Assembly: GCA_029379385.1 (NCBI GenBank)
Contig: CM055611.1
Coordinates: forward strand, 19,414,062-19,478,061
Source of the DNA: Quillaja saponaria
Taxonomy: Eukaryota; Streptophyta; Magnoliopsida; Fabales; Quillajaceae
Length of the DNA: 64,000 bases
Direction: 5' to 3'
Shown here: positions 51,578 through 62,443 of the stretch, piece after piece
How positions within the stretch are numbered: position 1 is the stretch's first letter
Layout of the letters: the number at the start of each line of letters is the position of its first letter
Notes under the pieces: model-generated
What the model was told of the DNA's origin: nothing
What the model saw: the letters and a program-made list of their open reading frames with translations, nothing else
Databases searched by the model: none
Position numbers and translations under genes: made by a program

Positions 51578-51982
51578 GTGTTAGGCAAACTGGTAGAGGG
51601 CGAGGTACTAATATTTTATCTAGGTGCATCTGCTGTGGCTGTTAGTTTGCTGTTGCTTAGGGAGAATGGTTGTGAACAACAACCCGTATATTACACTAGC
51701 CGAGTCCTCCAAGGGGCGGAGATCAGGTATCTGCACATCGAGAAAATAGATTTGGCTTTGGTAACCTCAGCTCGGAAACTAAGGCCATACTTCCAGGCCT
51801 ACACTGTGGAGGTCAGGACTGACCAGCCACTGAAGAAGACTTTTCACAAGCCTAATACCTCGGGAAGAATGGTTCAATGGTCAGTCGAACTGGACGAGTT
51901 TGATATACAGTACAGCCCCAAAACGGCCATTAAAGCTCAGGCATTGGCGGATTTCATCGTGGAGTGTACATTTTTCGAGTGA
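51578..51982 (+). pseudogene. RNase H domain (retroviral position)
   Basis: PVYYTSRVLQGAEIRYLHIEK, KLRPYFQAYTVEVRTDQPL and QWSVELDEFDIQYSPK are typical of the gypsy RNase H that follows RT. The start lacks several expected residues, probably because of the frameshift just upstream. Confidence 0.88.
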
Positions 51983-52009
51983 AAATTTGGGCGACCTAAA
52001 CACTAAAAG

Positions 52010-52562
52010 CGCTGAGTATGAAGGTTGATTATTATACGTGGATGGGTCGTCCGATAAGCTTGGCAGCGGAGCAGGGGCAACTCTAAGGTTCCCTGCCACC
52101 AACAATGCAGCTGAGTACGAAGCTCTGATTTTGGGTCTCCGATAGGCCAGGGCAACTGGAGCGGATGAATTGAGGGTTTTTTGTGATTCTCAGTTAGTGG
52201 TGAAACAGATAGAGGGTGAGTATATAGCACGGGAGATCGCCATGATCCAATACCTGGAAAAGGTGAAACAACTCATTAGTCGTTTCACGAAAGTAGTAGT
52301 ACAACACATTCTAAGAAATATGAATGGGCGAGCGGATGAGCTCTCTAAGCTCTACGGATGTGATAAGATGAAGGCTCAAATCCATACTTTGAAAAGACCA
52401 AGTTATGAGGAGTCCGAGACTTTGGCTATCGGCACGTCGGGTCCATCATGGATGACTCCTCTAGTGGATTATATTCAATCGGGCAGGCTCCCTTCAGATA
52501 CAAAGGAAGCAAAAGTTGTCAAAAGAAGAGCTGCAAGATATTGCATGATACAGGACCGTTTA
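52010..52562 (+). pseudogene. Second RNase H domain (plant/archaeal type)
   Basis: LYVDGSSDKLGSGAG, AAEYEALILGL and FCDSQLVVKQIEGEY give the D, E and D positions of an archaeal-type RNase H, followed by HILRNMNGRADELSKL. This additional domain is a hallmark of the Tat group. It contains stops, including TAG at 52144 in the place of a Gln codon. Confidence 0.87.
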
Positions 52563-53687
52563 TAGAGGAGATCTTATACTAGACCGTATCTGAAATGCCT
52601 GTCCGAGGAAGAGTCAGAATATTTATTAGACGAAGTGCACATGGGTGTTTGTGGAGCACATATAAGTTATAGAGCTTTGGAGCAAAAAGTTTTGAGAACC
52701 AGATATTTTTGGCCTACCTTTCAAGAAGATGCCAAGTTGTTGGTGAAGAAGTGTGACAATTGCCAGAAGTCGGCTAGGGTGCCAAGGTTACCCCCGAACA
52801 AACTAACATCCATCATCAGCCCTTGGCCCTTCGCTATATAGGGTTTGGATATTCTAGGACCTTTTCCTGGGGGAAGAACGGGAAAGGTGAAACAGTTCAT
52901 TTTGGTAACTTGTGATTACTTTATCAAATGGGCTGAAGCAGAGTCGACGACCTTAATCAATGCCAAATCCATGGAGAAGTTCTTGTGGAAACACATAATC
53001 TGTCGTTTTGGAATACCAAAAGCCATAGTTACTGACCATGAAAGGTAGTTTGATTGCTAACCTACTAAATCTTGGTGCTCAAAACTGGGAATTGACCTAC
53101 GTTTTTCGTCGGTAGCCTACCCTCAGGCCAACGGCCAGGCAGAAGCTGTTAACAATGTACTCCTGGAAGGACTAAAGAAAAAGGTAGATCAGAATAAATT
53201 AGACTGGGAAGAACACTTACAGCAGGTTTTATGGTCATACCGCACTACATGGAAGATCGCCACTGGAGAAATACTTTTCAACCTGACCTACAGAATGGAG
53301 GCTGTCATACCTGTGGAAATAGGGGTTTCGTCCCCTAGGGTGGAGACTCATTCTGAGGATAGCAATGAGACTGAAATAAGATCGAACCTCAATTTTCTTG
53401 ATGAAGTTAGGGAGACAGCTCGCCTTCACTAGATCGTCCATCAACAGAGCACAGCCCGACACTTTAACGATAAGGTGAAACTGAGACCTCTACAAGTGGG
53501 TGATTTTGTTCTAAGACTGAATCAATTCAAGAATGGAAACTCGGAAGGAAAACTCAAGGAATTGTGGGAAGGTTCGTGCCAAATTTCTGACATTGTGGGT
53601 CCGGGGGCCTACAAAATCAGAACAGAAACTGGAAAAGTTCTCCCGAATAGCTTCAATGCAAGACATTTGAAAAAATATTATCGTTAA
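52563..53687 (+). pseudogene. Integrase
   Basis: Zinc finger EVHMGVCGAHISY ... CDNCQ, then the catalytic core with LDILGPFPGG (first Asp), RFGIPKAIVTDHER (second Asp) and ANGQAEAVNN (Glu), and the C-terminal part LQVGDFVLR ... GPGAYKIRTETGKVLPNSFNARHLKKYY. The TAG before the first motif stands where Trp is expected, and further stops and a frame change follow 53048. No chromodomain is seen, as expected for this lineage. Confidence 0.9.
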
Positions 53688-53827
53688 TACATATCGACTT
53701 GTTCTGCAAATATTTTTCTCCTTTTTAGTTCTGCTTGCAAAATTTAATGAAGATCGTTTTGTTTTGTTTGTTTTAATATTGCAAATCTAAATCTTTTTCA
53801 GGTGACAAGGATTTATCCCAAGTACAA

Positions 53828-54435
53828 GATCTCCAAACCCGTGGGCGAAAACGGCCGAGGTTCACCTAGTTGAACCAACGACCTTGACAGGGAACTCGAC
53901 CTCCCGGTGCTCGCGGACCAGGCAAGCGAGGCTGCCAGGTTTCCATCATACGGTCCTAGCCTCTGCCAAGTTCACATAAGATCTCAAAACCCGGGGGCGA
54001 AAATGATTGAGGTTCACCTGGTCGATCCAACGACCCTGACATGGAACTCGACCTCCTGGTGCTCGCAGACCAGGCAAGAGAGGCCGCCAGGTTTCCATCC
54101 TGCTGTCCGAGCCTCCGCCAAGTTCATATAAGATCTCCAAACCCAGGGGCGAAAATGGTCAAGGTTCACCTGGTTGATCCAACGACCCTGACAGGGAACT
54201 CGACCTCCAGGTGCTTGAGGACCAAGCAAGCGAGGCTGCCAGATTTCCATCATGCGGTTCGAGCCTCCTTCGAGTTCACACAAGATCTCCAAACCCAGGG
54301 GCGAAAATGGTCGAAGTTCACCTGGTCGATCCAATGACCCTAACAGGGAACTCGACCTCCCGGTGCTCGCAGACCAGGCAAGCGAAGCTGCCAGGTTTCA
54401 ATCCTGCGGTCCGAGCCTCTACTGAGTTCGCCTGG
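53828..54435. repeat. Four tandem 152-bp repeats downstream of integrase
   Basis: Units begin with GATCTCCAAACCC (or a one-base variant) at 53828, 53980, 54132 and 54284, exactly 152 bp apart. Each contains TGACAGGGAACTCGACCTCC (or a variant) and ACCAGGCAAGCGAGGCTGCC (or a variant). Units are about 85-92% alike by eye. Such arrays after pol are known in Tat-type elements, where they can seed satellite DNA. Confidence 0.93.
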
Positions 54436-54724
54436 AAGAGATGTGAGGGTCAACAAGATCCCGCTCTCTAAGACTACAGGCGAACTGTCAAAAGGAGATC
54501 CCGACCTTGTACACTACGCGAGACTGCTTCAAGCCTTATTAAGGTAGATCGCCTATTTGTTTTGAAGTTCATTACGCAGTCTTGTAATTTAGAGTTTGCC
54601 AAATAATCATTATCATAATCATAAAGATGAGTCAAATGCTCAAATAAATAAAAAAAAATATATAATAATAATAAGTCATTTCAATTCTCTATCCATTACA
54701 AAAATTCAAACAAGTGTCCTAGAA

Positions 54725-57037
54725 CTACTGATCGCCCGAATCCGGTTGTACGGCCTTAACCTCCTCGTCTGCGGCGCCATTATCCTCAAATCCATCTTCC
54801 TTATCAGCTTCAACCTCGGCGAGCATCTTCGTCAGCCTCTCCTCCTTTTCGACTTCTTCTTCGCCAGGCCACTTCGCCTCAGAAATATCCAAAAAATGGT
54901 TACGCTCCTTCAGTCATACTCGACAACCGACCCACTCATTCGCGTACAGACGACTGCAGTGATCATAGATCATTTTTCAATAGTAGTCAGAATTTTTGAA
55001 ATTCTCCACAGCTGTCCGGGCCTCCTCTTTGGATACCTCCAGTTCGGCCCTCAACCTGGCGATCTCCTCGTCCTTATCTCCCCTTAATCGGACCGCCTCG
55101 GATTCAAATTCCCGGTACAGTTCAACTTCTTCTTTAAGGTGATCTGCATCCTGTTCTGCTCACGGCACTTTTCGAGCCACCCTTCCACCTCGGCCCCCAA
55201 ATGCAGGACTTCGGCTTGCAGTGACTCAAAGTATTCCGAAGCAGCTCGCCCTTCAGCCTCAGCCTTTTCCGCTTAGATTAATCGAGCCTTCAAATTCTCA
55301 TTTTCTTGAATGATACCGAGCAGTTTGTCCGTTGAATATTCGACGTCCTCCTTGGCTTTCTTCAGCTTTGTGTACAAGGACGCCTGATATTGGAGGGACT
55401 GCAATCAATAACATTACGCAAACATGCCACAAATATTACAAATCATAAAAGTCATTCGTACCTGCACGCTAGCAGACAGCCCCGTAATAAATGCGCTCTC
55501 TAGCGGAAAATCGTCTATCAGAGCTACGTTCGCAGGCAATGTGCTCCCTCTCGCTATGACATAGGCCACACTAGGGATATCGCTGATATAGGCACCCTCC
55601 GGGATGCCCATGAAAACATACACCGGAACCTTGGCGAGCGAAAAGCCGTCTGGGCCGGTTTGCTCCTTTGAGGAGGGCTCTGCCCTTGCCCTCTTTTACG
55701 AGCGACCTGATTTGGGACGAGGTGGCGTCTTCTCACGATCGTCTGTATGGATCGTAGTCAAGGGCAGCACACCCTCAGTCAACTCTGTCCAGGACTTTTC
55801 CTGAGCCCGGGGAATGGAAAACACTTCAGCCGTGTCTCTTTGGGAGGCTGAGCTAGGTTTTGACCTTTTGGGCGCTTTCCTACCCTCATTCATCGGCCTT
55901 TTTCCCTTGTTCGAAGCTTTTTTAGCTCTCTCTCTTAAGGCCTCAAGACGCCGCCTGGTTGTTGCTCTTACTTCGGCAGCCTTCTGTTCCTGTGTCAGAC
56001 CCATATCTGCAAAGCAAGAAGTCAAAGGATCAGTAATAATGAATGATCAATATCATTCAATAAAAGCATGACGTTGCACGTTGCGAACCAAAATCCAGCT
56101 CGGATAAATCCATCCTCGCCAAGACCGGACCAGAAGTAAAAAATATAGTGTCAAAAAGCCCATCCTTTTGAAACTTCTTGTACGTGATGATTTTATAGTG
56201 CTTCTTGTATTGTACTCGATTCATCGTCAGAGGTCTCCTGGGCTTCCAGGTTCGTAAAACCTCCCATTGTTGTAGTAAACCTGTAGGGCGAGGAGCCTCA
56301 ACGAAGAAGTACCGGGACTTCCACTCCTTGTTATTGTCGGGTTGTCTTGGTACATGTCGAGCTTGGCAGAAAAATATACTCACCACCCAATGTGTTCTTA
56401 ATTTGATAAGATGCCTGAACACTATCAAGGATGGGCGAATTTGCAAAGTGTGACAGACGCCGATAAAGGTTATCAGAAATCGCCATCCGTTAGGAGTGAT
56501 CTAAGCTGGACAGATATCGAGGGCGTTCAACACTTTGACAATAAAAGGGTGGAAAGGATAACGAACCCCAACTTTCAGGTAATCCTCATAAAAGCAGAAA
56601 GTGTTCGGGCGAGAGTGATTGGGGCGATCTCCGTAAGGACCGACCTTGTCAATTTTGGCCCCCACTAGTTCAAAATACAGCCTGCGAGCGATCTCTAATT
56701 TTTGGTCACTTATGACATTTTCTATGGCGTTCACAGCGGTGATGTTAGTTTGAGACCAGAAGATTGTTACATCATCGTCAAATTCTTCATCCCCGTCCTG
56801 TTCGGGCGAGAAGTGAGCCATAGCAGTGTCATCGTCTTCATCCTCGAAGCTCCCATACTCTGTGTTTTTTGAGTTGGAGAACGTTGACGGATGCTAAGCT
56901 AGGGAAGGTGGAAGAACCTTTCCCTTCCTTGGTCGGTACTTAGGCTCCTCGCCCACAGGCACTATGGTACCATCTGCCGAGTGGCCGTCCGACGTGTCGA
57001 AGGGCGGGGCTGATAGAGAATCTCCCTCACTAGACAT
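54725..57037 (-). pseudogene. Antisense gene inside the LTR element, Transposase_28-like plus coiled coil, two introns
   Basis: On the minus strand the gene runs from an ATG at 57037 to a TAG at 54725-54727. Exons: 57037-56089, 56006-55462 and 55398-54725. Intron 1 (82 bp) joins SELDF to DMGLTQEQK in phase 1, with a good pyrimidine tract and TTTGCAG acceptor. Intron 2 (63 bp, phase 0) runs from CAG|GTACGA to TGATTGCAG. Part 1 (residues about 73-315) has FCFYEDYLKVGVRYPFHPF, NGWRFLITFIGVCH and PNNKEWKSRYFFVE, like the PF04195 'putative gypsy-type transposon' domain. Part 2 is basic (RRRLEALRERAKKASNKGK). Part 3 is a long charged coiled coil ending EEVKAVQPDSGDQ. Stops (for example 56894-56896 and 56501-56503) and a frameshift near 55150 make it a pseudogene. 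Antisense open frames are known in the Tat/Retand group; the introns are my inference. Confidence 0.8.
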
Positions 57038-57210
57038 GTTAAACTGAACAACGGAACGAATGAAAAGTTTTCAAGTTTAGAAGCTCGTACCTAGCGATGA
57101 AGGAAGGTGTGCAGAAAGTTTTATCTCCCGAGTAATCGAGCTGGTTGAATGCAAATTGGCAGAGCTTCGCTACAAAAATATCAAAGTGGGGCACAAATAT
57201 GGGGTTTGTG

Positions 57211-57228
57211 GAGCCTTATATAGGCTCC
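57211..57228 (-). promoter_or_regulatory. Candidate TATA box for the antisense gene
   Basis: The minus strand reads GAGCCTATATAAGGCTCC, a strong TATA box set in a six-base inverted repeat, about 180 bp upstream of the antisense start codon. Because of the symmetry the plus strand also reads TTATATAGG, so orientation alone does not prove antisense use. Confidence 0.5.
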
Positions 57229-57532
57229 GTAGGTTTGCCTCGCACTTCGCGCCCACACACCACAATGCCACGTCACCGCCGCGACTTCGTCCAATAACAT
57301 TGTAAAGCCCTACCCAGTATTCGAAGAATTATGATACTACCAAATGTCACCGGAAAGTTTGACCCAGACCAGCTTGATTTGCCTTGGGTTTCCGCGAGGC
57401 TGCCGATGACTTGATCGCCTTTGCTTCTTACTAGCGTACGCACCAGATAATGTTTCGATCCTTGTGGGCGACCTTAATGATCGTCCTGGTAATTCTGGTT
57501 TGTTTTGATCGGGTCCTTTTTCATGGGACTAG

Positions 57533-57936
57533 TGTTAATATAGTAAAATGACATCCAATAAGAGCATGCCATGTGGCGATTGCCTATCATTTACTAACTT
57601 GAATAGTTTCGGTGGCCCGTGCTAGTGCTCTTCTACTCTATATATACATGTCATATTCTTCAGGAGGGTAAGAAAAACCAAAGGTGAAAGTCTTTTTTAA
57701 GTTACCTCTCTTCTTCTTACAATTTACTGAGCTCTCCCCTTTCTAACTTACTCTTTGGAGGATATTGGGAGTTCACCTCGGACTCGACTCCCGTCATCTA
57801 TTTTGCAAGACACAAGAGCGCTAAGAATCCAGGTCGCCACGACCCGTTGAAACACTTCAGCCACAAAAAATCATCCAAATGCTACTTTGAGACCGTTTAT
57901 TCTCGTAATCCGTGCAAGTTTACTTTGACATTACCA
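57533..57936 (+). repeat. Right LTR, 404 bp
   Basis: Starts TGTTAATATAGTAAAATGAC and ends ATTACCA before the target duplication. It is roughly 88% identical to the left LTR by hand count. The polypurine tract expected just upstream is poor (CATGGGACTAG). Confidence 0.93.
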
Positions 57937-57941
57937 ACACC
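57937..57941. other. Target site duplication, right copy (ACACC)
   Basis: Identical to 48041-48045; the pair defines the outer ends of the insertion. Confidence 0.9.
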
Positions 57942-60649
57942 TTTAGTTTTTCGAACCTGAATGCTTATTTCCCAGTAAAACTCTTATTTCATATTTGCTT
58001 CCTTCTTGGTGAAGGGTTTCCATTTTTCTTTCACATTTGTTTGGCTTTGCATGCTTTTCCTTCTTTTTTTTAATTTTTTTTAATGGAAAAGCAAACTGTT
58101 TTCTGTTATTTTCTTTTAGAAAATCATGCTTTCTATTATTTGTATTTCATATTTTGTTTTTTATTGGTAAATATTTTGAATTGAGATTAAGATCTACGAT
58201 TTTTATTTTTTTATAAGTTTGAAAAAAGAGACAGTGTAGATTTAAAATTTGGGATTATGTGAATAACAATTGACAATTATAAATCTATTTAAATTTTCAT
58301 GCCAACTTAATTTTTTATAATTAGTTTTGATAGATCTCCCTAAATGTTTTGTTAAGTGAATAGAACTCTTTTCTTCGTTTTAGGTTAGGAATCTTACTCT
58401 CATATTTCAATAAGCTGCAAAACTCTTGCAAGTGTTCACAAATGTTTTGCTCACCAATTGATAGCAAAATTCTCGTTGCTGTTAATATCACTAGAGGACT
58501 CTCTATGGCTGGGTTCCTCCCTTACAACTTCAAAAGATTCACTACATGTGGGGGGCCTTGCAGCCTTTTGTTCCATTCTCTTCTTCCTCAATGTTTGGTT
58601 GTCTTCAAATTTTTTTCTCATTACTGCTTGGATCTTATATTAGAAGATGTATCTAATCTCATTCATTCGTTTCTCGTATTATATTTCTTTATTTTGTTTC
58701 ATTCAATTTTATTTGACTGTGCATTTAGTTCATTTTATTTAATACCCTACGAGACTAAGATTATTATTGATCATAAATCTTATTCACTAAACAAATAAAA
58801 AATAGCAAAAAGTTATATATAGTACATCGAGTATTAACAAAATAATACTTGAGATTATTGAAATATAACAATGATGAATCATATATATATCTTGTTTAAA
58901 AAAAAGCAGGAAACTTCAATTTTTTTTTTTCTATGTATGAATCGATTAAATCATTATTTGTATTTAATTATAAATTAAATAAGATAAATGTTCAAGATTT
59001 GTAAGTATTATTAATTTACCAAGTATTATCATATTATCACAAGTGACAATCCCAATTTCAATAGAGTTAATACATTTTTTTTGATATTATCATTAATATT
59101 CCTACACTTTTTATATGTGAGCTTAATAGAGATTAAAGAATTAAAAATTTGTTCTCTTTTTCAAGTGATGATTCAGGGCTTCAAATCTTTGATCCGGTTC
59201 TGTTTTAAAAAATCTCTTATCATGCCGTTCAACTAACTTTGTGTAAAATAGTTAATACTTAATATATATGACGATGCTGCATATGCATAAGTGTTAATAA
59301 TTTTTTAAATAATTTTGAGCCAACATACATAATTTTTGAAATGTTTTAAAATCAAATGGCCTAAGCCTCTCTTTTTAAAATAAAAGTCATAAACTATAAG
59401 ACAAAAGTGTCCATTTTATTTTATAAACTGTAAATTTCGATGAGATTAACATCATGGAAATTTAGAGTACATAAAATTTGGATCTAAGAAATTTCTGAAA
59501 AGGAAAAAAAATGTCAGATTTAATGAAGTGCAACCCTTGATGGACAAGTAGTTCATAGAGTACATGGGGAAACTTCCGAGGGCAGATTTAATGGAGTGCA
59601 ATCCTACCACAAATGTGTTGAAAACTAGACTCATAAATCTTATCATTTTTAATTACAAGTCATTCACTACGTCCTTCTTAATTAATTCTAAATACAGTCA
59701 AAAATTGATTATGCTCATAATTTAATTACCAATCACATTTATATTCTTGAATTTTCATAAATGAGCGCCGCAGTATCAGACCCCATATTATTTTATTGAC
59801 TTATAAATATTCCCATTCACACTTTATAGTCAAAGTCATGTATTTATAGGACTGGATGGAATTGGCTTTTATTGGTTACAGATTTTAACATTGATGGAGC
59901 CCTTCTCATATATTCTTATCCTATTTATATTTCTTTATATATTCTGGGCAATTGAGAGTACAAAATATCAGCTGCTTGTCAACTAGTTTCTCATGGACAG
60001 CACAAGATAAAAAAAAATAAAATAAATAAAATAGGAAACTTTTTTCCTTTTCAAATAAGTGAATATTATTGAAGACAAGTGTTTAGGTTGGTGGTCAGGA
60101 TTATGGAATTAGGCCACGGCACCATAAATTTCTTTTTAGATATAATCGGCAATGGCTGTGGAGTTGGTCCTTCTCTCTCCACCTGAAAACTTAATCATAT
60201 CTCCCTCCCTTCACCTGAAAACCCATTATTCTAATTCAATAAATAATTTAGATTCCTCCCATTACTCTAACTTGTATGAATCCTAACGAAATCATAAGTT
60301 GCAAAGGAAACAAAGGGGTTCAAGCTTGATGTTAGTCCTGCACCAGTAGCCAGTAGGAGGAAGAATTAAGGAAAAGTCCATTTTAAAATAAAAACTAAAA
60401 AAAAAAATATATATATATAATTTTTTTTGCAGTCCGGAGAGAGAAACTATGTAGAGATTCCTTTCTTAACTGTAGAATATAGATTGAAGGGTGAGTAAGG
60501 CTGAGTGATTGGTGAGTTGGAATGGTTTTATCATTTGGCACTTGATTGGTTAATTTTTTTTAAGTCATTGTAGCTGGCATTAATGCACACAACTTATTAT
60601 TTGTTATACAATTTAACTCTAATATCTATTGGGTCTTTCTATTCTATGT

Positions 60650-60975
60650 CTATTTTTATTTATTAATCTTGGAGTTTTTATTTTATATTAAGACACTAAT
60701 ACTCTCAAATAAAATAAAATAAATATATAAGTAATTATTTTTAATATAATTTTAATTTTTAAAGTCAAAATAAATAAATAAAAATATTAAAATAAATCTC
60801 TCTCACCCTAATCGTAACTCTAATTCTAAACCCTAATCTTAACACTTAATTATAATCCTAATCGTAACTCGAGTTAAAATTATATTAGAAATAATTACTT
60901 AAATAAAATATTAAATTCAATTTAGGGTTAATAGTGTCAATATAAAATTGAAACTCCAAGACTAATAAATATGAA
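60650..60975. mobile_element. Fold-back element with arms of about 100 bp
   Basis: The left arm (about 60650-60755) and the reverse complement of the right arm (about 60873-60975) share TATTAGTCTTGGAGTTT-like sequence, TTTTATATT-GACACTA, and AAGTAATTATTT-TAATATAATTTTAA. Identity is about 80% by eye. The loop between them holds degenerate copies of CCCTAAT. There is no coding capacity. Confidence 0.75.
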
Positions 60976-61715
60976 CACATTCTTATAAAAATTGAGAAAA
61001 ATAATGGTGTTAAATACTTATATAAGACTCCTTATCATATACACAGTGGACATAAAATAGAAAATTTTAAATTCTTTTGTTAAATTTTTCTAAAAAATAA
61101 TTAATTAAGAGGACAATTATTTTATCAAATACTAACACAATTTAAACTAATTACTTTACATAGTAACATAACATGGTTGAGTTGATGTTATAGAATCTAG
61201 ATTAAGTTATAATTGGAGAAAGAGTTCAAAGTTTGCAACAGCAACTAGTCTAAAGCCAAGCAGCAACTAGTCATTAATATTTAGAAGAAAATGATTCAAC
61301 AAATATATACTGAAAGGTGCAGATGAGGCAAAGATGGGCACAGAGAATGGTACTTGTTCAGCTTCAGAGACAGGAAATACCAAAAAAAATAAAATCTGAT
61401 ATAATTTCAAACCACCTTGGCACCTTATTTGATATAACAAACTATCATAATAAATGAATTCTTCTAAGGGCACCTTAATAGCACTTCTTACAATTTTATA
61501 AATATAAAATTTGTAACAATTTTTTATAGTAATTAATTATTATTTTAATATTATTTAATATATAAACTATTATTTAAAAAAAATTAAATTCCAAGAGGAC
61601 AGAGCAATTAATTTATATTAGTATATCTAAAATCTCCGACCAATTAATGGCAAGTGATTTCTTTTCAACGACCCAAGTCATTCTTCTAATGCAATTAAAA
61701 CGGCACTTTAGTCAT

Positions 61716-61814
61716 AATTAATATATCTAAATTAATAAGCTGTGCAAATATCAACACCCTAAAAAAAATTGGCACCAATTGATTAATATGTCTAAATTAA
61801 TAAGCTGTGCAAAT
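61716..61814. repeat. Short direct duplication, 65-bp period
   Basis: TTAATATATCTAAATTAATAAGCTGTGCAAAT and a one-base variant occur 65 bp apart, each a 34-base copy. Confidence 0.85.
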
Positions 61815-62443
61815 GGAAATTGGAAAGTGCCTGCATTTGGTTACCCTATTCATTTATATTGTATTTGTCAATTTCTCTTTTTAACTTAGTAGAAAATTGA
61901 ATATATATCATTCTTTAAAATTAATTGGAATGAAGTTAACATTAACAAATAGAACTAGTTAGGCCAAAAGAATGTACCAAGCTTTGGAAAAAAATTTAGT
62001 CAGGCTAATTTCATAATGTTAATTTTATTATTATTATTTTATTTTTTGTAAAATGAAATTCAGTGTAAAATAATAAAGAAGAACATCAAACGTGAGTTAT
62101 TGTTAACAACATACAAAGGTGTTGCAATTTAAAAAGTCGGAATTGAATTTTAATCCTGTCTCCTAGCTAGATTCTCAATTTGGACGATTGAAAGCCTACA
62201 CTATTTCTAGACAGACACATTATGTAAGCAAGAAATTATTTTATAGTTGCAATTTTATTTCTTATTGAGTACTTAAATTGTTACATATAATTTTCTACCA
62301 ATTTCATCACACAAGTATTTTACATTATTACATTCAAAAATAAATAACATAAATTTACACAAAATATTAATTATCATACAAGTATCTTACATTGACAATA
62401 TATACATCAAATATTAATTCATTTAAATTTACATCATTTAAAT

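Larger units (their letters stand above)
48046..57936 (+). mobile_element. Ty3/gypsy LTR retrotransposon, Tat-type lineage, full length, decayed
   Basis: Two LTRs (48046-48450 and 57533-57936) start with TG and end with CA, and a 5-bp target duplication (ACACC) flanks the element. The coding order gag, protease, reverse transcriptase, RNase H, second RNase H, integrase is that of Ty3/gypsy. The extra RNase H, the tandem repeats after integrase and the long antisense gene before the right LTR match the Tat group (Ogre/TatI-III/Retand). By hand the LTRs differ at about 49 of 404 positions (about 12%), mostly transitions, so the insertion is old. Stops and frameshifts in every domain show it cannot move on its own. 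Confidence 0.95.
57942..62443. other. Intergenic region right of the LTR element
   Basis: AT-rich DNA with no supported gene. Its open frames are short and of low complexity. It contains the fold-back element at 60.65-60.98 kb and a small duplication at 61.7 kb. The end should hold the 3'UTR of the minus-strand gene ending at 62444. Confidence 0.5.

Noticed and set aside
54041..54471. Similar open frames on both strands over the 152-bp array
   Set aside because: The period is not a multiple of three, so the frames only restart by chance in each repeat; this is a repeat effect, not a protein.
58442..58798. 118-codon plus-strand frame right of the LTR element
   Set aside because: Composition is dominated by Phe, Leu and Ser from T-rich DNA, with no motif or splice sites.
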